From Magnetovibrio sp. (GTDB lineage Bacteria > Pseudomonadota > Alphaproteobacteria > Rhodospirillales > Magnetovibrionaceae), in NCBI GenBank assembly GCA_028281525.1, contig JANQJR010000069.1, positions 1-64,000 of the forward strand: 64,000 nucleotides of DNA. Reading direction: 5' to 3'. Positions within the stretch are counted from its first letter, which is position 1. Each line of letters opens with the position of its first letter. The notes beneath the pieces are model-generated. The model saw only the letters and a program-made list of their open reading frames with translations. It was not told the DNA's origin and did not search any database. The position numbers and the translations under genes were made by a program. Shown here piece after piece: positions 9,992-18,260 of this stretch.

Positions 9992-11062
9992 TTACCCATT
10001 CTCGCGTTTTGGACAACCCTTGGAATCAGATGGGCAAATACGGCTGATTCCACCTGCCGGGCACATCGCACATTCTTGGTTCAACGACCCCGTGACCAAG
10101 GCCGCCAAGCCTTGAATAAACGCCGGATGGGTGGCGACCGCAGGCACACGCACATAAGTTTTGACCCCGGCTTGGTCCGCCAAGTGCTTATATTCGATAT
10201 CCAATTCTACCAGGGTTTCGGAGTGTTCGGATACGAAAGCGATGGGCAACACCACCAGCGCAACCCCGTCGCGTCCGGCGCGCTCGATTTCATCATCGGT
10301 GCTGGGGCCGATCCATTCCAAAGGACCCACCCGGCTTTGATAACTCACCAACCAGTCATCCAGTTTGGCCCCGCGCGCATTCATTTCTTCAGCAATCCAA
10401 GCCGCGCCTTGTCCCACTTGTATAGGATAGGGATCGCCTTTCTTGTCTACGATTTTTTTCGGAAGACCATGGGCGGAAAACAGCACCCGCACCGGTATGT
10501 CACCTGCTTGCGCCCGCACTTTGTCCAAGGATTGCATCAACAAATCCGCTTGTGCCTGAATCCAACCCCCATCCGTTGGATAACAGCAAATACGTTTGCT
10601 GGGCACAGCCAAGCCACCCGTGCGGGCGGCTTGGTCCCAATCATCGAAAGAGCTCCCGGTGGTGGTGGTGGAGTACTGCGGATAGAGCGGCAACATGACA
10701 ATATGATCTGGCTGAAAATCTTTGACCGCTTGAACGGTTTCAGCACTCATAGGGTGCCAATAGCGCATGCAGACGAACGCTTTAACGTCGGTGTCCGGCG
10801 ATACGTCCATCACGGCTTGCTCCAAGGCGCGCGCCTGGTCTTCAGTCAATTCCAACAGGGGTGATTTGCCACCCAGATGTGTGTAGATGTCTTGCGCCAA
10901 AGGCGCGCGGCGTTTGGAAATCAGCTTCGCCAAAATCCAACGCACCGGCAATGGCGCACCGATGATGGCTGGGTCCATGAACAGGTTGTAGAGAAACGGT
11001 TCCACCGCTTCCAACTTGTCCGGCCCGCCCAGATTGAACAACACGATGGCGAGGCGTTTCAT
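9992..11062 (-). CDS. hemH: Ferrochelatase HemH
   Basis: A 356-residue enzyme inserting Fe(II) into protoporphyrin IX, the final step of protoheme synthesis. Family motifs are visible: VLFNLGGPD at the N-terminus, RYWHPMSAETV, LPLYPQYSTTTTGS, and the active-site histidine block VLFSAHGLP. The C-terminus is cysteine-rich (CAMCP, then two more cysteines), a feature of ferrochelatases with a [2Fe-2S] cluster. It lies between hemE (28 bp upstream) and hemJ, probably one transcript. Confidence 0.96.
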   Translation of the reverse strand: MKRLAIVLFNLGGPDKLEAVEPFLYNLFMDPAIIGAPLPVRWILAKLISKRRAPLAQDIYTHLGGKSPLLELTEDQARALEQAVMDVSPDTDVKAFVCMRYWHPMSAETVQAVKDFQPDHIVMLPLYPQYSTTTTGSSFDDWDQAARTGGLAVPSKRICCYPTDGGWIQAQADLLMQSLDKVRAQAGDIPVRVLFSAHGLPKKIVDKKGDPYPIQVGQGAAWIAEEMNARGAKLDDWLVSYQSRVGPLEWIGPSTDDEIERAGRDGVALVVLPIAFVSEHSETLVELDIEYKHLADQAGVKTYVRVPAVATHPAFIQGLAALVTGSLNQECAMCPAGGISRICPSDSKGCPKRENG

Positions 11063-11090
11063 CGGCCCTTCATTTCATTGTCTCAGAAGA

Positions 11091-12122
11091 TCAAGCTTCC
11101 CCACGCACCAAAGCGCACAGGCGTTCGACATGTTCGGGCGGCGTTTGCGGCACGATGCCGTGGCCCAGGTTGAAGATAAAGGGACCGGAACCCAGGGTTT
11201 CAAGAATGCGCTTGATTTCCGCGTCCATGGCCTCGCCGCCCGCCACCAACAGCAGATTGTCCAAGGTGCCCTGCACCGTCGTCAACGGCTGCAACACATC
11301 GCGCGCCCAGGTCAACGGCACGGTATGATCCAAGCCGACGCCGTCCACCTTGGTTTCGCGCACATAGGCCTCATACAACGGTCCGGCGCCACGTGGAAAA
11401 CCGATGATCGGCACTTCGGCATGAACCGCGCGGACCTTTTCGACGATGCGCGTCATGGGCTCGATCGACCACGTGTGGAATTGCCGCTCGGAAAGCACCC
11501 CCGCCCAGCTGTCGAACACCTGCAGGCACTCCGCGCCCTGATGCACCTGCTCGATCAGGTAGAGCGAGGTGGCTTCCACCAACATGTCGATCAAGCGTTG
11601 AAAAAACACCGGGTCGGAATAAGCGATGGAGCGGATTTCCTCGTAGGTCTTGGAGCCCTTGCCTTCGACCATATACGTCGCCACCGTCCACGGCGCACCG
11701 GCAAACCCGATCAGTGCAGTGGTTTCGGGGATTTCCTTGGAGAGACGGTGTACGGTCGTGTATACGGGCTTTAAGTGCTCATGCAGGCCATCGAGATTTA
11801 AAATCGCTTCCAATTCCGCTTCGCTCTTGATGGGCGCCAATTGCGGCCCTTGGCCGGAGACGAATTCCACCTTTTGACCTAAAGCGTCCGGAATCACCAA
11901 GATATCGGAAAACAAAATCGCGGCATCGAAGCCGTAACGGCGCAGCGGTTGCAAGGTCACTTCGACGGCCAGATCGGGGGTGTAGCAAAAATCCAAGAAG
12001 TTTTTCGCGCTGGCCCGGATTTCCCGATACTCCGGCAAATAGCGTCCAGCTTGGCGCATGAGCCATAGGGGTGGTGGGTTGAGGGTTTCCCCTTTGAGGG
12101 CTTGAAGGAAGCGTTTGGTCAC
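11091..12122 (-). CDS. hemE: Uroporphyrinogen III decarboxylase HemE
   Basis: A 343-residue enzyme converting uroporphyrinogen III to coproporphyrinogen III. Signatures include [18 protein letters not shown] near the N-terminus, [14 protein letters not shown] with the catalytic aspartate, [16 protein letters not shown], and [16 protein letters not shown] near the end. It heads the minus-strand block hemE-hemH-hemJ-rho. Its start faces the candidate replication origin; hemE beside the origin is a recorded arrangement in Caulobacter and Rickettsia. Confidence 0.97.
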   Translation of the reverse strand: MTKRFLQALKGETLNPPPLWLMRQAGRYLPEYREIRASAKNFLDFCYTPDLAVEVTLQPLRRYGFDAAILFSDILVIPDALGQKVEFVSGQGPQLAPIKSEAELEAILNLDGLHEHLKPVYTTVHRLSKEIPETTALIGFAGAPWTVATYMVEGKGSKTYEEIRSIAYSDPVFFQRLIDMLVEATSLYLIEQVHQGAECLQVFDSWAGVLSERQFHTWSIEPMTRIVEKVRAVHAEVPIIGFPRGAGPLYEAYVRETKVDGVGLDHTVPLTWARDVLQPLTTVQGTLDNLLLVAGGEAMDAEIKRILETLGSGPFIFNLGHGIVPQTPPEHVERLCALVRGEA

Positions 12123-12593
12123 GTTTGCGGGTTCCGGTTCGATCGAAAAGGTAGAGAGTTATCCCGCGTTCCGGCGTCCCTTACAATCCATTTATTTATA
12201 TAAATAAAAAGGATGATGTGGTTGTTGTAATCGGGATAACGGGGATTATTGACCGGGGGCGGTTTATCCCACGTTTCATACACAAGCGCCGGCCCAACTG
12301 GCGTCCATGTCGTGGATTGGGCGTGCATGGTCTGCTCATAGGTCTTGGATCTTGGGACATAAACTGGGGACAGGAAACCTGTGAATTCTGGGGAAGGATA
12401 GTCGTGATTTGATTTGAGAACGCGGTTTTCCTGTTGTTGGGGAGAATGTTGTACACTGGGGGCGAGAGCGCTAAAAAGAACCCGGTTTTTCAGACGGAAC
12501 GCCTAAACGCTGATTCCGTTCAGGTTTATCCACATCTTATCCGGTGTGGGCAGCCGATGTTTTTTTACCGAATGCATGCAAATCTGGATTTCA
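12123..12593. other. oriC: Candidate chromosomal replication origin (oriC), hemE-ppsR interval
   Basis: This 471-bp gap has no convincing gene. It holds one perfect DnaA box TTATCCACA (12526-12534), a second TTATCC 11 bp further (12537-12542, one helical turn), TTATCCC at 12159 and 12264 and its complement at 12233-12239. An AT-rich tract at 12189-12211 includes the perfect 18-bp palindrome TTTATTTATATAAATAAA (12191-12208), a candidate unwinding element. Origins between hemE and the ppsR homologue (RP001 in Rickettsia) are known in alphaproteobacteria, and parS sites lie within 12 kb. Short open frames inside it look like chance. Confidence 0.75.
12526..12534 (+). promoter_or_regulatory. DnaA box
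   Basis: TTATCCACA matches the consensus DnaA box exactly. A partial box starts 11 bp later at 12537, so the two would face the same side of the helix. Both lie about 60 bp before the ppsR start. Confidence 0.75.
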
Positions 12594-13412
12594 ATGACGA
12601 CTTTGGTTCTGCATAAAATATCCGACAGCACTGGCGAAACGCTGGATGTGGTCGCACGGGCGTGCCTGGTGCAGTTTCCCCATGTAAAAGTGATCGAAAA
12701 ACGTTGGACCATGGTGCGCAGCGCCGCTCAGGTAAAGGCTATTTTGGATGAGATTCAAAGCGATCCGGGCTTCGTGATCTTCACTTTGGTGGATGACGAT
12801 TTGTCGGAACAGGTGGTACATGGGTGCAAGAAACTGAAAGTACCATGCATCGACTTGCTCAATCCCGTACTGGGTCAGCTTGGCAATTACCTGGGTGTGG
12901 AGCGCGAACACCGTCCCGGCAGTCAACATGTCATGGACGCGGACTATTACGCCAAGATCGCAGCGCTCCATTTTGTTTTGGCCCATGACGACGGCCAGTC
13001 TTTACACGATATCGACGATGCCGATGTGGTGTTGGCGGGGGTGTCGCGCACGTCCAAGACGCCGACTTGCATTTATCTCGCCAACCGCGGCATCAAAGCC
13101 GCCAACCTGCCGATCATGCCGGGTATGTCCTTGCCATCGGAAATCCTGGATGCCAACCGGCCCTTGATTATCGGTCTCACCAAGGACCCCCGCCGGTTGG
13201 TGCAAATCCGTAGACAGCGCTTAAAAATGCAAGGCCATAACGAAGAAACGGATTATGTCGATCCCGATGCCGTGGCCCAGGAAATCCGTGAGGCCAAACG
13301 TGTGTACCAAGAACACAATTGGCCGGTGATCGACGTCACGCGCAAATCGGTCGAAGAAACCGCCGCCACCATCTTGCACATGTATCACGACCGCATCGAT
13401 GCCACGACCTGA
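12594..13412 (+). CDS. ppsR: Pyruvate, phosphate dikinase regulatory protein (bifunctional kinase/phosphorylase)
   Basis: A 272-residue member of the DUF299/PSRP family, which regulates pyruvate-phosphate dikinase or PEP synthase by ADP-dependent threonine phosphorylation and phosphate-dependent removal. The N-terminus LHKISDSTGETLD and the P-loop-like GVSRTSKT (about 149-156) followed by PTCIYLANRG are diagnostic. The ATG at 12594 gives the standard N-terminus; longer in-frame forms would run into the origin. It overlaps maf by 14 bp, suggesting coupling. Confidence 0.93.
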   Translation: MTTLVLHKISDSTGETLDVVARACLVQFPHVKVIEKRWTMVRSAAQVKAILDEIQSDPGFVIFTLVDDDLSEQVVHGCKKLKVPCIDLLNPVLGQLGNYLGVEREHRPGSQHVMDADYYAKIAALHFVLAHDDGQSLHDIDDADVVLAGVSRTSKTPTCIYLANRGIKAANLPIMPGMSLPSEILDANRPLIIGLTKDPRRLVQIRRQRLKMQGHNEETDYVDPDAVAQEIREAKRVYQEHNWPVIDVTRKSVEETAATILHMYHDRIDATT

Positions 13413-14016
13413 AGACAGTTCCGTCACCGCATCCAAACTTGTATTGGCTTCCGCCAGCCGGGCACGCACCCGCATGTTGTCGGACGCGGGCATTTCCCAC
13501 ATCTGCGATCCCGCCGATCTGGATGAAGCCAAGATCAAAGCCGCCTGGAATGGGTCGCCCCATGCTTTGGCGGAAAAACTCGCCTTGGAAAAAGCTATGG
13601 CGGTCAGCCCACGCCATCCAGGGGCCTGGGTAGTGGGTTCGGACCAGGTTTTGGCCTTCGATGGGCAAGTGCTTGACAAACCTGGCAACATGGACGCTGC
13701 CTGCGCCCAACTCTTGCGTTTGCGGGGCCGGGAACATCGTTTGATCAGCGCCGTGGTTGTGGTTCAAGACGGCAAAGCGGCTTGGTCGCATGTGGACACG
13801 GCGGTTTTGGCGATGCGCGATTTTTCCGATGCGTTTTTGGATGATTATCTTGATCGCGCGGGCCAGGACGTGGCCGCCAGCGTCGGGGCCTATCATCTGG
13901 AAGGATTGGGTGCGCAGCTGTTTGATCATATCGGCGGCGATTTTTTCACCATCTTGGGGCTGCCTTTACTACCACTTTTAAAAGCGTTGCGCGCACAAGG
14001 GGCCATTTTTTCCTAA
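13399..14016 (+). CDS. maf: Maf-like nucleotide pyrophosphatase
   Basis: A 205-residue house-cleaning pyrophosphatase for non-canonical or modified nucleoside triphosphates. The N-terminal LVLASASRARTRML block and GSDQVLAFDGQVLDKP with the catalytic aspartate region are visible, as is GAYHLEGLGAQLFDHIGGD near the end. The start overlaps the end of ppsR by 14 bp. In related genomes this gene precedes aroE; here a CZB-domain gene is inserted between them. Confidence 0.9.
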   Translation: MPRPEDSSVTASKLVLASASRARTRMLSDAGISHICDPADLDEAKIKAAWNGSPHALAEKLALEKAMAVSPRHPGAWVVGSDQVLAFDGQVLDKPGNMDAACAQLLRLRGREHRLISAVVVVQDGKAAWSHVDTAVLAMRDFSDAFLDDYLDRAGQDVAASVGAYHLEGLGAQLFDHIGGDFFTILGLPLLPLLKALRAQGAIFS

Positions 14017-14133
14017 TACTCTTTTCAAGGGTGTTGACTTCGCTCCGGCGAAAATTATAGAGTGCTGCTAAATTCACAAAAAATAACTGTGATTTATCGG
14101 TTGATCAATAATGATCACCAATCGGACACACAC

Positions 14134-14493
14134 ATGGCAATCCTCCATTTTCAAGAGGCCATGATTCATCATCATGAGTGGCTGGCAAAGGTTATTGTTT
14201 GCCTGACTTCGGATTCATGCGATCTGACTCCCCATGAAATTATTTCGGACCACAACTGTTTGATGGGCAAGTGGTTGCATGGAAGTGGACAGTATTTTTC
14301 TCACTTGCCGGAATTTCAAACCGTACTCACCCAGCACAGAATTCTTCACGAAACGGCAGGCCGGGCCTGGAAGGCCAAAAAAGACGCGGACACGGCCCAG
14401 GTCCAAGTCCTTCTGAAAGATCTGAGCCGTCTCAAGAAGGACATGTTCGTGTCCTGGAACGAACTCAATTCCGCCATCAGAAGTTTTGAATAA
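14134..14493 (+). CDS. Free-standing CZB (chemoreceptor zinc-binding) domain protein
   Basis: A 119-residue soluble protein with the CZB pattern: a first histidine in HHHEWLAKV, the core DHNCLMGKWLHGSG where Cys and His are the usual zinc ligands, then FQTVLTQHRILHETAG with the third histidine. CZB domains usually sit at the C-terminus of chemoreceptors or diguanylate cyclases and sense zinc or hypochlorous acid; here no other domain is present. The ATG at 14134 follows a possible palindromic region (two TGATCA sites). It separates maf from aroE. Confidence 0.8.
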   Translation: MAILHFQEAMIHHHEWLAKVIVCLTSDSCDLTPHEIISDHNCLMGKWLHGSGQYFSHLPEFQTVLTQHRILHETAGRAWKAKKDADTAQVQVLLKDLSRLKKDMFVSWNELNSAIRSFE

Positions 14494-14556
14494 CCGATCG
14501 TTTCGAAAACAATCGAAAAGCCTGGGGCCCGGTGCACAAAACCGTATAATGCGGCC

Positions 14557-15423
14557 ATGACCGATTCGACCGATCACACCACCCCTATCAAACGCGCCGG
14601 TGTCATGGGCTGGCCAGTGGATCATTCCCTCTCGCCCCGCGTCCACGGCTTTTGGCTGCAACACTACGCCATTCCCGGTGAATATGTACGCATACCCGTC
14701 GCCCCGGAACATTTCGCGGCAAAACTGAGGGCCCTGCCCCAAGACGGATTTACCGGCGCCAATGTCACCGTGCCGCACAAAGAGGCGGCTTTGAAAAATG
14801 TTGACGATGCGCATCCGCTGGCCCGGCGTATCGGTGCGGTCAACACGATCAAGGTGCAGGACGACGGGTCGCTTTACGGCTTCAACACCGACGGGTTCGG
14901 ATTTTTGGAAAATTTAAAAGCCGGCTACGCCGGCTTTGATGTCACCCGCGGCCCCGCCGTGCTGCTGGGCGCAGGCGGGGCCGCGCGCGCCATCCTGGCG
15001 GCGCTGCTGGATGCCGGTGCGCCGGAGATTCGCGTGCTCAATCGCACCCGCGAACGCGCCGAACAGTTGGCGGCGGATTTAACCGGGCTTGGCCAAGGCG
15101 ACATCATCGTCGGCACATGGGAACAGCGTATGGACCATTTGGAAGGTGCTGCATTGCTCGCCAACACCACGACACTGGGGATGAAAGGCCAACGTTCCCT
15201 GGATTTGGACATATCTTCTCTGCCCACGGATGCGGTGGTCAACGACATCGTTTATACGCCGTTGGAAACGGACCTACTGGCACGCGCGCGGGCACGCGGC
15301 AATCCGGTGGTGGATGGTCTGGGTATGCTGCTTCACCAAGCCCGCCCCGGTTTCGAAGCCTGGTTTGGACACATGCCCGATGTTACCGAAAACCTCCGCG
15401 CACACGTCTTGAGCGGAGCATGA
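14557..15423 (+). CDS. aroE: Shikimate dehydrogenase AroE
   Basis: A 288-residue NADPH enzyme reducing 3-dehydroshikimate in aromatic amino acid synthesis. The N-terminal GWPVDHSLSPRVHGFWL binds shikimate; NVTVPHKEAAL carries the catalytic lysine (about K75); NTDGFGF supplies the aspartate; the cofactor site VLLGAGGAARAI lies near residue 140. It ends just before coaE (stop 15421-15423, next ATG 15428), and aroE-coaE-dnaQ is the common alphaproteobacterial order. Confidence 0.96.
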   Translation: MTDSTDHTTPIKRAGVMGWPVDHSLSPRVHGFWLQHYAIPGEYVRIPVAPEHFAAKLRALPQDGFTGANVTVPHKEAALKNVDDAHPLARRIGAVNTIKVQDDGSLYGFNTDGFGFLENLKAGYAGFDVTRGPAVLLGAGGAARAILAALLDAGAPEIRVLNRTRERAEQLAADLTGLGQGDIIVGTWEQRMDHLEGAALLANTTTLGMKGQRSLDLDISSLPTDAVVNDIVYTPLETDLLARARARGNPVVDGLGMLLHQARPGFEAWFGHMPDVTENLRAHVLSGA

Positions 15424-15427
15424 ACCC

Positions 15428-16054
15428 ATGTTTGTAATCGGTCTCACCGGCTCCATCGGTATGGGTAAAAGCTGGGGGGCGCGGTGTTTCCGTCTACTGG
15501 GCGTTCCGGTTCACGACGCGGATGGATGTGTGCACCGCTTGATGAGCCCCGGCGGCGCGGCGGTGAAGCCCGTGAGCAAAATCTTCCCTGGCGTACTTGA
15601 CCAACGTGGCGGCGTGGATCGTTTGAAACTCGGCGAAAAGGTTCTTGGCGACGATACGGCCCTGGATACATTGGAAGCTATTCTTCATCCCTTGGTGCGC
15701 CGGGAGCAACGGCGCTTTTTGGGTCGGTGTCGCCGCTGGAGCGAGAGTTTGGCGGTGCTCGACATTCCGTTGTTATATGAAACCGGATCCGATGTCCGGG
15801 TCGATGCGGTGGTGGTGGTGTCGGCCCCGGAGCGGCTTCAACGCCACCGGGTGTTGCGCCGGACCGGTATGACGACAGATAAGTTCGACGCTATCCTGGC
15901 GCGCCAGTTGGATGATCGGATCAAACGCCAAATCGCGGATTTCGTGGTTTCCACCGGCGGTACCCGTGGGCAAAGCTTGCGCCGGATTGCGAACATCGTC
16001 AAAGTGACGAAAGGTCTCGAAGGCCGCGTTTGGGGGCCCAATTGGAGCCGATGA
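15428..16054 (+). CDS. coaE: Dephospho-CoA kinase CoaE
   Basis: A 208-residue kinase for the last step of coenzyme A synthesis. The P-loop GSIGMGKS is at residues 8-15, followed by the DADGCVHRL block and LDIPLLYETG. The usual acidic or threonine residue after the P-loop is replaced in the variant GKSWGARCF. Four bases separate it from aroE, and dnaQ follows 22 bp later, so the three genes are probably one operon. Confidence 0.95.
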   Translation: MFVIGLTGSIGMGKSWGARCFRLLGVPVHDADGCVHRLMSPGGAAVKPVSKIFPGVLDQRGGVDRLKLGEKVLGDDTALDTLEAILHPLVRREQRRFLGRCRRWSESLAVLDIPLLYETGSDVRVDAVVVVSAPERLQRHRVLRRTGMTTDKFDAILARQLDDRIKRQIADFVVSTGGTRGQSLRRIANIVKVTKGLEGRVWGPNWSR

Positions 16055-16076
16055 TCAGGATGAAATCGGGGGAAAT

Positions 16077-16754
16077 ATGCGCGAAATCGCACTGGATACG
16101 GAAACCACAGGTCTCAATCCGAAAGCTGGCCACAGGGTAGTGGAAATCGGTTGTGTGGAGATGGTCAACCACGTTGCGACCGGCGAACATTTTCACGTCT
16201 ATATCAATCCCGAACGCGACATGCCCGAAGAAGCCTTCAACGTGCACGGTTTGTCCGAGGAGTTTCTGAAAAAACACCCGGTTTTCGCCAAAATTACGGA
16301 TGAATTCCTCGAGTTTATCGGCGATTCCCCCTTGGTGATCCACAACGCCACATTCGATATGGGGTTCTTAAACTGGGAATTGAAAAACTTAGGACGAGCC
16401 ACGCTGGACATGGCCCGCGCCATCGACACGGTGCAAATCGCGCGCAAGAAATTCCCCGGCGCACAGGCCAACCTGGATGCGCTTTGCAAACGCTTCGGCA
16501 TCGACAATTCCAACCGCCAGCTTCACGGCGCACTGTTGGACGCCGAACTGCTGGCCGATGTCTATTTGGAGTTGATGGGCGGGCGGCAGACGGGCTTGGG
16601 TCTTGGTGAAGTCGAAACCGCAACGGATTCAGACGAAATCCACGTCGAAAAACGTCAGCTGCGTGAACCGCGGGTGTTCGCACCCACGACGGACGAACTG
16701 ACCCGCCATGCGGTGTTTATCGATCAGTTGACGGATCCTATTTGGAAAGCCTGA
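16077..16754 (+). CDS. dnaQ: DNA polymerase III epsilon subunit (3'-5' proofreading exonuclease)
   Basis: A 225-residue DEDDh exonuclease. ExoI is LDTETTGL with catalytic D7 and E9; ExoII region is LVIHNATFDMGFLNWEL; ExoIII includes HGALLDAELLADVYLELMGG with histidine and aspartate. The C-terminal tail, which binds the polymerase alpha subunit, is short. The third gene of the aroE-coaE-dnaQ run, convergent with secB. Confidence 0.95.
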   Translation: MREIALDTETTGLNPKAGHRVVEIGCVEMVNHVATGEHFHVYINPERDMPEEAFNVHGLSEEFLKKHPVFAKITDEFLEFIGDSPLVIHNATFDMGFLNWELKNLGRATLDMARAIDTVQIARKKFPGAQANLDALCKRFGIDNSNRQLHGALLDAELLADVYLELMGGRQTGLGLGEVETATDSDEIHVEKRQLREPRVFAPTTDELTRHAVFIDQLTDPIWKA

Positions 16755-16787
16755 AAAAGCGCCCCCTTCAAACAGAAGAAAGCAGAT

Positions 16788-17318
16788 TTAGGCGTCGCCT
16801 TCTTTTTTGTCGATCAGGTCTGAAACCTCAGTGTTCAAATCTTGCGTTTGCTGGGCCAAGTTGGCTTGATACATGGCCGCGAAATCAATGGGCTGCAACA
16901 ACAGCGGCACGAACCCACCATCCCGGGTGGCGTCGGAAATGATGTTGCGCGCAAATGGGAACAAGATACGCGGACATTCGATCACCAACATCGCCCCGAC
17001 GTGTTCTTCGGGCACGTTCAGAGTGAACACACCGCCATATTTCAACTCAACGATAAAACCAACTTTATCGCCGGCCTGCAATTCTGCGCCGATATCGAGA
17101 ACCACCTCAAACATGTTGATGGCTTCAGGCGTTTCGATTTTATTGGCCTGAACATCGACGTTGACCTTGATTTCCGGCTGAGCGCTTTGCAGCTCCGGAA
17201 AAATGGCCGGCGAATTCGGCGCTTCAAAGGAGAGATCCTTGATATACTGACCGTTGATGTTCAGCGGGGCTTGTTGCTGTTCCGCGTTTGCGCCGCCATT
17301 GCCAGAAATATCGCTCAT
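16788..17318 (-). CDS. secB: Protein-export chaperone SecB
   Basis: A 176-residue cytoplasmic chaperone that keeps precursors unfolded for SecA. Typical blocks are INGQYIKDLSFEAPNSP, LKYGGVFTLN and the SecA-contact region around PEEHVGAMLVIECPRILFPFAR, plus DGGFVPLLLQPIDFAAMY near the end. The N-terminal tail is longer and Gln-rich, as in other alphaproteobacteria. Its 225-bp divergent upstream region contains a 6-bp hairpin (17345-17364) and no gene. Confidence 0.96.
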   Translation of the reverse strand: MSDISGNGGANAEQQQAPLNINGQYIKDLSFEAPNSPAIFPELQSAQPEIKVNVDVQANKIETPEAINMFEVVLDIGAELQAGDKVGFIVELKYGGVFTLNVPEEHVGAMLVIECPRILFPFARNIISDATRDGGFVPLLLQPIDFAAMYQANLAQQTQDLNTEVSDLIDKKEGDA

Positions 17319-17543
17319 ATCTGAATTCCTTTGGAAATGTGAGAGGCTTCAGGTGGAAGAAGCCGAAAAACAGGTGCTTCTCGCTAACATGTATCGCGGG
17401 TGGGAACAACCCCAGAGCCCCATGATCAACCTAATTTCGCCCTTATGGCTTGCTCTAATTGCCGTATAGGCCTATCTAACCCATAGTGAAAATGTGGAAT
17501 GGCCGTAAGGCTCACCACGCAATAGTCATCGACGGATTCCGGC

Positions 17544-18254
17544 ATGCAATTTTTTGACATCATTCTTTTTGCGCTCATCGCCATTTTTTTGGTCTTAAGG
17601 CTACGTAGCGTGCTGGGGAACCGCGATGGCCATGAAGGCGGCTATGGCGACATGTTCAACCGCGAACGCCAGGACGAACCGCAGCGTGACGACAACGGCA
17701 ACGTGATCGAATTGCCGGGTCCGCGCGCACCTGACGGCAATGATCATGCGGATGCTTACGCACCCGTCCCGGCGGGACCGGAAGAAGATCTGCCCGAAGG
17801 TCAACTGGGCGAAGGCGTGCGCGCGATCCGCGAACACGACCCCTCTTTCAGTCCCAATGAATTCCTAGGCGGCGCACGCATGGCGTTTGAAATGATTCTG
17901 AACGCTTATGCCCAAGGTGATATAAAAACCCTGAAAAACCTGCTCAGCTCCGAAGTTTTTGCTGGTTTTGAACAGGCCATCAAACAACGCGAGGCCGAAG
18001 GCCAAACTCTGCAGGAAACCTTGGTCGGTATTTCCAAGGCCGAACTGGTGGAGGCCTACATGGACGGTCGCGAAGCCCACGTGACCATCAAATTCGTATC
18101 CGAACAGATCAGCGCCCTGTTGGACGCAAACGGCTCTGTGGTCGAAGGCGATCCCACCAAGGTCATGGAGGCGACCGACTTCTGGACCTTTGCGCGTCCC
18201 GCCAAGTCGCGCAACCCAAACTGGACGTTGGTCGGCACCGGCAGCTTGGAATAA
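17544..18254 (+). CDS. Tim44/TimA-like inner-membrane protein
   Basis: A 236-residue protein with a single N-terminal membrane segment (IILFALIAIFLVLRL, about residues 5-20), a charged Asp/Pro-rich linker, and a C-terminal Tim44-like domain with FLGGARMAFEMILNAYAQGD, LLSSEVFAGFEQAI and TDFWTFARPAKSRNPNWTL. Bacterial TimA proteins resemble the mitochondrial import motor anchor Tim44; their bacterial role is in membrane protein biogenesis by inference. It sits next to secB and 6 bp before mltA. Confidence 0.9.
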   Translation: MQFFDIILFALIAIFLVLRLRSVLGNRDGHEGGYGDMFNRERQDEPQRDDNGNVIELPGPRAPDGNDHADAYAPVPAGPEEDLPEGQLGEGVRAIREHDPSFSPNEFLGGARMAFEMILNAYAQGDIKTLKNLLSSEVFAGFEQAIKQREAEGQTLQETLVGISKAELVEAYMDGREAHVTIKFVSEQISALLDANGSVVEGDPTKVMEATDFWTFARPAKSRNPNWTLVGTGSLE

Positions 18255-18260
18255 CCCTGT

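Noticed and set aside
12119-12456. Short open frames in the hemE-ppsR gap
   Set aside because: They overlap each other on both strands, lack ribosome-binding sites and conserved motifs, and cover the DnaA boxes and AT-rich palindrome of the candidate origin.
14101-14117. FNR-type box upstream of the CZB gene
   Set aside because: TTGATCA and TGATCA are present, but the spacing does not give the TTGAT-N4-ATCAA pattern.
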